From positions 2,232,001-2,296,000 of the forward strand of contig JAMYGW020000003.1 of NCBI GenBank assembly GCA_025617375.2: 64,000 nt of DNA, given 5' to 3'. Under the pieces are notes generated by a model. The model ran no database searches, was not told the origin of the DNA, and saw only the letters and a program-made list of their open reading frames with translations. The stretch is from Acarospora socialis. Its lineage: Eukaryota; Ascomycota; Lecanoromycetes; Acarosporales; Acarosporaceae. Both the position numbers and the translations under genes were made by a program. The stretch's first letter is position 1; each line of letters starts with the position of its first letter. Positions 13,493 through 23,944 of this stretch are shown one piece after another.

Positions 13493-16400
13493 ACAATTTA
13501 CATCAATTACAGTTAAATTAACAGTGTACATTTCACTAAATAAACAGTTAGTCAGTAGTATAGCACAAGTATTCTTTTATCTCTCAACACTTATTTATAT
13601 TTATATCTTGCAGCATCTGTGTAAGTCAGACTTCAGTTTTTGCACATATTGATATAATTATATATTCAGTCTCTATAATTGAGATGACAACAGACTTTTG
13701 CTTTCAATTTATTTATGATATTAATTTATCTTTAAGCATATATACATGTCTCAGAATTGACTTTTGATCTTGTTTGTCTGATACATAATTAAAATTAAAG
13801 TATTTAAGCATGACTTAACTCTCACTGAGCTTATACACAATATTAAAATTAATGATTAATCTCACATATCAGAGCAGTTTTTTAAGTGTATATTCATGAT
13901 GTTCTGCAAAATCACTAAAATATTGATTTAGTTAATTTAGAACAAAGACAATATCTGATTAAATATAAATCACTGCATATATCAGACTTTCAATTACATA
14001 TTGATACTGTTTTTAATTTATTCTTTAATCAGCTAAGCTGATGAAATGAAGAATGTTATATTTATTAAGTGAAATTGTTGTGATTTTGTGCTTATTAAAC
14101 TGTATATGAAAATCTCTCAACATCTTATTTACATAATGAGTCTAATCTAGATGTAGAGTTCTTCTCTTGCAATTATATATGACTTATATATTAAGAATTT
14201 TCTGTGTCTTTCTTAAATTCTTAATTTTGAACATCTTCATAAGAATTTTCTTAAATTAGAAAATATGTGTTAAATTTACTGAAACTACAATTATATTATT
14301 TATATAGAGAAGCAACATAATTCTTTTAATGCTGTTGATGAAAAAACATAAATCAGTATTATTTTAATGAAAGTTTAGTTTGTACAGATCAGTGATGTAT
14401 CATTTATGTCAGTTTTGTGTAACTTACTTTAAATTATAAAAACTACACAATATATACAGTGTACAGTCAGATGCAACTTAAACTTCAGAAAAAGCTGTTA
14501 TGTAGATGATCTTTTTAAGAAAAAATTTTGTAAAAATGTTATTGATATTTATCTGATGACATTCAAGATTCTTAAGAACAATAATGATAAGAAAGACTCA
14601 AAAAATGTTGAACTTAACTGTAAATATAAAAATGTTTTTATAATTAATGTTATACATTTATAAGAAATCTCTCATCATAACTTTTGTCTTAAACTTGTTT
14701 AAAAATTCATCAATATTCAGTTTAAGTTTGAACATTTACTTGCTGATCATTATGTTTATGTTTTTTGATAATATAATCTCTTTTTATATTTTATTAACTG
14801 TCAGAACTGTCAGTTCTGCATAAATAGCATTCTTTTACATTTTTTCTCAGACTGAGTCTTTCACTGCTTTGATGTAGATAACAGATGTGAAAATATCAAA
14901 TTTAATGTTTTTAGTATTTTTCTTATTATCTGTAATGAACATTGTGAATATCAGCATAATTTGTAATATTTTGCTTATAAGTTTGTTGAAGTCTTCATCA
15001 TTGTTGTTTCATTTTCTCTTTGAAATCTCAATACACAAGAATGTCTTGACTTTCTCAGTTAAAATGTTCAGTGCTTTGCTGATGAAAACTTCAATATGTA
15101 AAAACTGTTTAATTTTACTTTATTTATTTGTCTGTAATCTATTTGAATTGATTATGATTGATTTATTCATCATATGAATATTTGATAAAAATGTGTCAAA
15201 ATTGTCTGCAATCAACTTAAATTCTTTTTTATCATCTGAGTTCATGAATCTGAATTTATAAATTTGTTCAGAGACAGTAGACAGAGTTATAAATATTGTG
15301 AAATCTGTAATGACTGCATTTTTTCATGATTATTTAACTGATTTTTATTCAGACAAAATGTTCAACATTTGTTTTTGCAATTTAAAATTAACACTGTCTT
15401 TTTTCTCATTCTCAATGAACTTTACAGCATGACTCTTGATGAGCTGCTTAAGATCTGAAATTTAAAGTAAATACTGTTTTGTGATTTTATCTACATAATT
15501 TATAAAAACTTTTACTCATTCTTAATTCATAAATTTATTCTGTCTATTCTTCAGCAATAACTTGAGATTAATATAGAAGTAGCACTTGCAATTTTAGATA
15601 CAAATGTAATTAATGAACAACTGCACATCAATGAAGATCTTTTTCAAAGTTATTTGTTTGTCATTGATCAAGCAATCAGTTGCTATTTAATTGCAAAAAT
15701 AGACATCTATTTGCACTGTCTTCACTCAGAACTTTATTGAAAGTTCTATCTTTTTAATCATAATATACACTGAATTTTCAGTGATACAGATAACTCTTTT
15801 GACAATATTATTCTGAATAAACATATAAAACATAATATACTGCAGTGTAATATTAAAGAATCTGCATCAATTATTTAGAATTGATCTTAATTGTGTAATA
15901 TTATTACTTTGTATAATAAGTATTTTTACATCAATTTGAAGCTTAATTTTTAATTATTATTCTCACAGTTTCTGTAAAACATTATCACATTACTTTAGCA
16001 ATATTGTTTATGTTTTTTGAAAATAGTTGTTCACAATCTTCAGAAAGTACTGATGTTCAATAAATGATAGAGATAAGAAATTACATATATCAATAAAAAT
16101 TAAAACAAGAATGTTGATCTTTTTTTTGTTTATATTGTGTTTTTACTGATTAACAAACTTAATAAGAACACAAACTTTACAGATATTTTTCTTGTCTTCA
16201 GCAATAAAAATTAACTGTTCAAGAATTATAACTTTATAAAGATCATGAAGTTTTGCAAAATCAAAATGAACAAATTATTGATGTCACAGCTTGTAGATCT
16301 TGATCTTTTCACTTAAAAATGAAGTATCAGTAAAAAATGAAGTATCAACAGAGTTTAATGAATCAGTCTGCATCTGAGAGTTTATATTCAATATTGTGAC

Positions 16401-18391
16401 TGAAAAAATCATCTCTAAATTAAATAACATGTGTATGACAGATAACAGAGTGAACTCATTCAGTTTTTTTGCAATATATTTAATTATATAGACACTGTTC
16501 TGCTTGAACACTTTTATTATAATATTGTTAAGTTTATTTCACATATAAAGACTGTGTTGATCAAAGTTTATCTACAATTTTATTTTACACATTTACTTTC
16601 TTAACAGAAGATTAACTTCTAGTTTAAATATATAGAGTGTTGAACTTAGATTTACAAAGTTTTTGAATTTATTTTATATGACTGCAACTTTACAGTAATA
16701 TGAATATAAGTGTTTTCTCTCAACTTTAATTCATCAACATCATATGTATATTAAAAAGTCACTGAAGAGTTGATGTTGATCAGTTATGTGTGTGAAGTAT
16801 TTAAAATTTACAATTCATTTAAAGCTGAATATCTTACTGACAGCTTTCTTAAATAAAGTAACAATCTTATTGTTTTTTTCTGCATCAGACTCAGATAAGA
16901 ATGAATCATTATTTTTTTCAGTTTTAACATTAAAAGCTTTATGCTTTTTATTCTTATGCTTGAATTTTATCTTGTCTTTATGATGTAAATTATCTGCAAA
17001 CAACTTGTCTAATTTTCTGACTGATTTAACTGTAATTAAAATTGATAACTTTCTTAACTCAACATTCTTACAAACAGCAAAAAGATATTCACAGTCTTAG
17101 ATATAATGAGAGTCACAATAAAGAAAACATTTAATTGATTTACACTAAGAAGAATGATCATTGTCAGAGCTTAATGATCTTCAATAATGATATTTCATAT
17201 CATATTGATATAAGTATGTCAAATTTTTCTTTTTGCATTGATCTGTTTATAAGACAGTCTCAATATTCTTTAGTTGTGTTTTCTTCTCTTAAAGTTTTTG
17301 CAGATCTTTCTCAATGTTTAAGATGTTTTGAATATTGATTGTGTCATAAATTATCATGTAGTTTTTAAATAATACTTAAAGAAATATTTAAAATTGTTAC
17401 TCAAACTTGAATAGATCAGTTATATCAGACTGAGTAATTACAATTTTTCTGTCAAACTTATTGAAATATACTCATACTTCATCAATAAATATATTTGTCA
17501 GCATTCTGTATTTAATAAACTTCATTAAATATTGTTTTTTATTGATTTGTAGCTTCTCTCTGTATTTAAACTTCAAGATATTTTAAATGTTTTTTACATT
17601 AATTTTGTCTGCAATGTACTTCTGATTATCTGCATTAATATAAATGATGAGTTAGTACAGAATTTTTGCATTAGACTTCTGACTTTTAAAATCAAAATTG
17701 TTGAAAAAAAAGAAGAAGTCATTAACTGAAGTGTTGACTGCTGAAATTTTAATAATATATTATAGATTTTCATTTATCAGTCATTTTCTCATGAAAATAA
17801 ATCATTGATTGCAGTTCTTGTGACTGAGAATTGAAATGAGTCATTGTTTCATGAAAGAGTTATTGAAATTCATGATGTAGTTTTTGATAACAGTTAACAC
17901 ATAATATAAAAAATAAATAAAATGAAGTATTAAGATATACAGAAGAAGATAATGTAAATAAGAAAAAGAAGAAATGTGTGTACTTGTTTACTCAATTGTT
18001 AAGCACTGTATCAAGTCATCAGTATGTTTCATTTTGCTCAATCTTTGAGTTCTGTATTGACTGCTGAGAGTGCTGTTTTGTTTAATCTTTAAGTTTTGTA
18101 TTGACTGTCAAGAAATATTGTTTTGCTCAATCTTAAAGCTTTATATTAATGATTAATAATGCTTGTTTTGCTCAATCTTTGAGTTCTTATATTAAGCTGT
18201 CAAAACACTAAAACAGTATGCACTTTTTCTGAAAAGTTTCTTGCTAATCTGAGTTCATAATCTGTTTAAAAATAAAAGAATACTTGTGCTATACTGCTGA
18301 CTAACTGTCTATTTAGTGAAATATACATCATTAACTTGACTGTGATTAACATGAGTTGTAGAGATTTTCTGTTCACATATTCTGTCATACA

Positions 18392-18601
18392 TGTTGAGAA
18401 GTATGATGTTCTAGTTGCTTTTATAGTCTTAGTTAAGACTAGTATTAAAGATTACTCATTACTCATATAGTTTGCATGACAGAGTATGTGAACAGACAAT
18501 TTTTACAACTCATGTCAATCATAGTTAAGTTAACAGTGTATGTTTCACTAAATAAACAGTTAGTTAGCAGTATAGCACAAGTATTCTTTTATTTTTCAAC
18601 A
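18392..18601 (+). repeat. 5' LTR of Copia copy D (210 bp)
   Basis: Begins TGTTGAGAAG and ends TTTTTCAACA. It differs from its partner at 23649-23858 at roughly 24 positions by hand count, all transitions. Confidence 0.9.
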
Positions 18602-21600
18602 GATTATGAGTTCAAGTTAGCAAAGACTTCTCAGAGAAAGTGCATACTTCTAGTATCTTGATAATCTGATATAAAGCTTAAAGATTGAGCAAAATAGACA
18701 CTCTACAGTTTTTGATATGATATTTAAAGTTAATGAAATGAGATATTTACAGCTCTTGATATGATGCTCAAAGATTGATGAAACAAGATACTTTATGACT
18801 CTTGATACAACATTTAAAGATTGATGAAACAAGACACTCACAGTTCTTAATACAACACTCAAAGATTGAGTAAAACAAGATTCTCAGCAGCTTACTACAA
18901 GTCAATTAAATGAATAAGCATCTATCAAACACTTTTTCTTTCTCTTATTTACATTACTTTCTTCTGTACATCTTATTACTTCATTTTATTTATTTTTTAT
19001 ATTATGTACTGACTGTCATCACAAGCTACATTATGAACTTTGATGACTCATTTATGAAGTGACAATTCATCTCAGTTCTCAGTCACAAGAACTGCAATCA
19101 ATAATTTACTCTCATGAGAAAATGACTAATCAATAAAGATCTATGATTATTGTCAAGATCTCAGCAGTCAACACTTTTATCAATGACTTTTCTTTCTTAC
19201 TTAATAATTTTAATTTCAGAAGTCAGAAATCTGATGTAAAAACTCTTTACTAATTCATCATTTACATCAGTGTAGATGATCAGAAGTATATTGTAGACAA
19301 AGTTAACATAAAGAATATTTGAAATGTCTTAAGATTCAAATACAAGAAGCTGCAGATTACTGAAAGACAATATTTGATGAATTTTATTGAGTACAAAATA
19401 TCAACAAATATATTCATCAATAAAACATAAACATATCTAAGCAAGCTGAACAGAAAGATTGCTGCAACTCAGTTTGATATAATTGATTTATTTAAATCTA
19501 AACAACAATTTCAGACATTTCTTCAAGTATTATTTGAGAACTACACAGTGATTTACAACACAATCAACATTCAAGAAATCTCAAACATCAAGAGAAATCT
19601 GCAGAAGCTTTAAGAAAAGAAAACACAATTGAGAATTATTGAGACTGTTTTGTGAACAGATTAATACAAAGAGAAAAATCTCATACACTTATATCAACAC
19701 AATATGAAATATCATTATTGAAGATCATTCAGCTCTGATGACAATCACTTTTTTTATTGAAAGTCATTTAAATACTTTCTATACAGTGATGTTTATCATG
19801 CACAAAAGTGCAAATATCTTTCTGTCATTCACAAAGCTGTTGAAGCAAGAAAGTCAGTTAACTCAATTATAATTAAGTCAGTCAAAAAGACAGACAAGTT
19901 GTTTGTAGATAACTTACATCAACAAAGAAACAAAACAGTAGTCAAAGAAAGAAAGCACAAAGTCTTCAATGTTAAAGTAGAAATCAAAAAAGATAGTAAC
20001 TCATTTTTATTGAAGTTTGATGAAGAGAAAGATGATGAAATTGTCATTCTGTTTAAGAAAGTTGTCAATAGAATATTTAGCTTTAAATAAGTTGTGAACT
20101 TTGAATTCTTCACATACATAACTGATTAATATTAACTCTTCAGTGATTTCTTGATATGTATATGATGTTAAAAAATTAAAGTTAAAGAAAAACATTTATA
20201 CTCTCACTACTATAAAGTGACTATAATACAGAACAAATTCAGAAACTTTGTGAATCTGAGTTCAACATTTTATGTGTTTAAATTAAAAGTCAATTTTTTA
20301 TCAGAAAAGCAAATATGTAAAATGAAATTGCAGAAAAGCTTTGATCAGCACAGTCTTTATATGCAGAATAAACATAACAATGTCATAATAAAAATGTCTG
20401 AGCAGAATAGTGTCTATATAATTAAATACATTGTAAAAAACAGAATGAGTTCATTTTGTTATTCACAATACACATGTTTTTCAATTCAGAAATAACTCTT
20501 TCAGTCACAATATCAAATATAAATTTTCAGATGCAAACTGAGTTATTAAGCTCTGTTAACATTTCATTATCTGCTGATACTTCATTTTTAAGTGAGAAGA
20601 TTAAGATTTACAAACTGTAACATCAATAATTTATTTATCTTGACTTCACAAAGCTTCATGATCTTCACAAGATTACAATTCTGAAAAAGTCAATTTTTAT
20701 TATTAAAAACAAAAAGAATGTCTGTAAGATCTGTGTTCTCTTTAAGTTTGTTAATCAGTGAAAACACAATGTAAGTGAGAAAAAAATCAACATTCTTGTT
20801 CTGATTTTCATTGATATATGTAATTTTTTATTTCTGTCATTTATTGAACATCAGTACTTTCTGAAGATTGTGAACAACTATTTTTAAAAGACATAAACAA
20901 TACTGCTAAAATAATGCAATAATGTCTTACAGAAACTGCAAAAGTAACAATTAAAGATTGAGCTTCAGATCAGTGTGAAAATGCTTGCTATATAAAGTAA
21001 TAATGTTATAAAGTTAAAATTAAATTTGAATGACTGATACAAATTCTTTAACATTACACTGTAATACATTATGTTTTATATGTTTATTCAGAATAATATT
21101 GTTAAAAGAGTTATCTGTATCACTGAGAATTCAGTGCACATTATGATTAAAAAAACAGAACTTTCAATAAAATTTTAAGCAGAGACAGTGCAAACAGATA
21201 TTTATCTTTACAATTAAACAACAATTGATTTTTTAATCAATGACAGACAAACAACTTCAAAAAAGATCTTCACTGATGTGCAGCTGTTCATTGATTACAT
21301 TTATGTCTGAAATTGCAAGTATTACTTCTATATTGATCTCAAGTTGTTGTTGAAGAGCAGACAGAATAAGTTTATGAATTAAGAACAAATGAAAGTTTTT
21401 ATGAATTATGTAGATAAAATCATAAAGCAATATTTGCTTTGAATTTCAGATCTCAAATAAATCATCAAGAATTATGCTGTAAAGTTCATTAAGAATGAAA
21501 AGAAAAACAATATTAATCTTAAACTACAAAAACAAATGCTAAACATTCTATCTGAACAAAAATTAATTAAATAATCATGAAAAAATGTAATCATCACAGA

Positions 21601-23648
21601 TTCTGCAGCATTTACAACTCTGTTTACTGTTTTTAAGTAAATTTACAGACTCAGATTCATGAGTTTAAATGATAAAAAAGAATTTAAATTAATTGTAGAC
21701 AATTTTGACACATTTTTATCAGATATTCATATAATGAATAAATCAATTACAGTCAACTCAAACAGATTACAGACAAGTGAACAGAGTGAGATTAAGCAGT
21801 TTTTACATATTGAAGTTTTTGTCAGCAAAGCACTGAACATTTTAATTGAAAAAATCAAGATATTCTTGTGTGTCAAGATTCTGAAGAGAAAATGAAACAA
21901 TAATAATGAAGATTTTAATAAATTCATGATTAAGATATCATGAATTATGTTGATGTTCACAGTATTTATCACAGATAATAAGAAAAATACTGAGAACATC
22001 AGATTTAATATTTTCATATTTGTTATTTATGCTGAAGTAGTGAGAGACTCAATTTAAAGAAAGATGTGAAAAAATGCTATTTATACAAAATTAATAATTT
22101 TAACAGTCAACAGAACATAAGAAGAAATCATGTCATCAAAGAATGTAAATATAGTGATCAGTAAATAAATATTTAAATTTAAACTGAACATTGATGAATT
22201 TCTGAACAAGTTTAAAATAAAAGTTATAATGAGAAATTTCTCACAGATGTATAATATTAATTATGAAAATATCTTCACATTTACAGTCAAGTTCAACACT
22301 CTTTGAATCTTTCTTGTTATTATTGTTTTTAAGAATCTTAAATGTTATCAGATAGACATCAACAATGTTTTCACAAATTTTTTTTTTAAAAAGATCATCT
22401 ACATAACAGCTTTTTCTGAAGTTCAAATTGCATCTGACTGTTTACTGTGTATATTGTGTAATCTTTATGATCTGAAGTAAATCATATAAAATTGACATAA
22501 ATAATGCATCACTGATCTGTATAAATTAAACTTTCATTAAAGCAATGTTAATTCATGTCTTTTCATCAACAGTGTCAAAAGAATCATGCTGCTTCTCTAT
22601 GTGAATGATATAATTATAATCTCAATAAATTTAACACATGTTCTTTAATTTAAGAAAGCTCTTATAAAGATGTTCAAAATCAAAAACTTAAAAAAAACAC
22701 AGAAAATTCTTAACATACAGATTACACACAACTGCAAGAGAAAAACTCTATATTTAAATTAAACTCATTATGTAAATAAGATGCTGAGAGATCTTCATTT
22801 GTAATTTGACAAGTATAAGATCATGATGATTTCACTCAATAAATATGATGTTTTTTGTTTCATCAGCTCAACTGATCAAAAAATAGATTAAAGACAGTAT
22901 TAACATGCAATTGAAAATCTAATGTACACAGCAATTCATACTTAATTGAACATCATCTTTGTTTTAAATTAACTATATCAGTATTTTAATGATTCTGTAG
23001 AACATCATGAACATGTGTTTAAGAAACTGCTGTGATATATAAAATTAATTATTAATTTTGATATTGTGTACAGACTCAGTGAAAGTTAAGTTATATTTAA
23101 ATATTTTAACTTTAACTATATATCAGATAAGCAAGATCAGAAGTTAATTCTGAAATATATATATATGTTTGAAGATAGATCAGTGTTATGAACAAATTAA
23201 AAGTAAAAGTTTGTTGTTATCTCAATTACAAAGACTGAATACATAATTATGTCAATATGTACAAAAATTGAAGTCTGACTTACACAGATGTTGCAAGACA
23301 TGAATATGAGTAAGTATTTTAAAGACAATTCATATTATGTGAACATCAAGAAAAATAAAGTTCATTAAGCAGTTTCATCTCTTCAGCTCAAGAAAGACAA
23401 TCAGATTGTTTTGATTTTGATTAAGAATATATATGTGTATAAATGATCAAAACATATTAACATTGTTTATCATCATATCTGTGATCTGCATAAGCAAAAT
23501 CAAATTGATGTGAATTTTGTATTCAGTTAAGACATAATGACTGATGAACTAATTAAGTTTTTATTTAAATGAATCTTTAAGTACTTTATTGAACAACTAA
23601 AATTTGCTGTTAGTAAAAGTCAATAAATGCAGTATCACTGAGTGAGAA

Positions 23649-23858
23649 TATTAAGAAATATGATGTTCTAACTGCTTTCATAGTCTTAGTTGAGATTAAC
23701 ATTAAAAATTACTCATTACTCATATAGTCTGCATGACAGAGTATGTGAACAGACAATCTTTACAATTTACATCAATTATAGTTAAGTTAATGATGTATAT
23801 TTCACTAAATAAACAGTTAGTCAGCAGTATAGCACAAGTATTCTTTTATCTTTCAACA
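23649..23858 (+). repeat. 3' LTR of Copia copy D (210 bp)
   Basis: Begins TATTAAGAAA, a mutated version of TGTTGAGAAG, and ends TCTTTCAACA. It is followed at once by the ATGCA target duplication and then the remainder of copy C's LTR. Confidence 0.9.
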
Positions 23859-23944
23859 ATGCAGACTATATGAATAATGAGCAATTTCTGACACTAGTCT
23901 CAACTAAGACTATGAAAGCAGCTAGAACACTGCACTTCTCAACA

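Larger units (their letters stand above)
3955..13589 (+). mobile_element. Ty1/Copia LTR retrotransposon fossil, copy B (interrupted by A and E)
   Basis: Copia copy on the plus strand. Visible interior runs 3955-7150, matching copy D from about 20452 to 23648, so it holds the integrase, reverse-transcriptase and RNase H parts. The gag end lies left of the window, on the far side of inserted copy A. Its 3' LTR begins at 7151 and ends at 13589 but is split by the Gypsy element E (7269-13492). At 13590 the sequence jumps into the interior of copy C, which shows that B itself was inserted into C. Heavily broken and AT-rich. Insertion order inferred here: C, then B, then A and E. Confidence 0.8.
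7151..13589 (+). repeat. 3' LTR of Copia copy B, split by element E
   Basis: The LTR is in two pieces, 7151-7268 and 13498-13589 (118 + 92 = 210 bp), matching the 210-bp LTRs of copy D end to end (TGTTGAGAAG ... CTCTCAACA). The five bases at the break, 13493-13497 (ACAAT), repeat those at 7264-7268 (ATAAT, one transition apart) and form the target duplication of element E. Confidence 0.88.
18392..23858 (+). mobile_element. Ty1/Copia LTR retrotransposon fossil, copy D (full length, 5467 bp)
   Basis: The only complete copy of the family in the window and the best reference for A-C. LTRs at 18392-18601 and 23649-23858; ATGCA-type 5-bp target duplication. Parts in order on the plus strand: gag-like region about 19250-19650, zinc-knuckle traces and basic tail about 19670-20090, integrase zinc-binding and core regions about 20590-21350, reverse transcriptase about 22150-22800, RNase H about 22980-23560. 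The order integrase before reverse transcriptase is diagnostic of Ty1/Copia. Heavily broken with dozens of interruptions. Inserted into the 5' LTR of copy C, so younger than C. Confidence 0.88.
13590..23944 (-). mobile_element. Ty1/Copia LTR retrotransposon fossil, copy C (interrupted by D, hosts B)
   Basis: Minus-strand Copia copy. Its interior runs 13590-18262 from RNase H through reverse transcriptase and integrase to gag, reading leftward along the protein. Its 5' LTR starts at 18263 but is split by copy D (18392-23858) and resumes at 23864-23944. The left side starts abruptly at 13590 at the end of copy B's LTR; the rest of C must lie beyond the left edge. C is therefore the oldest of the four copies here. 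Heavily broken. Confidence 0.8.
18263..23944 (-). repeat. 5' LTR of Copia copy C, split by copy D
   Basis: Pieces 18263-18391 and 23864-23944 together make one 210-bp LTR in reverse orientation. The five bases at 18387-18391 (ATACA) and 23859-23863 (ATGCA) are the target duplication of copy D, one transition apart. Confidence 0.85.
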
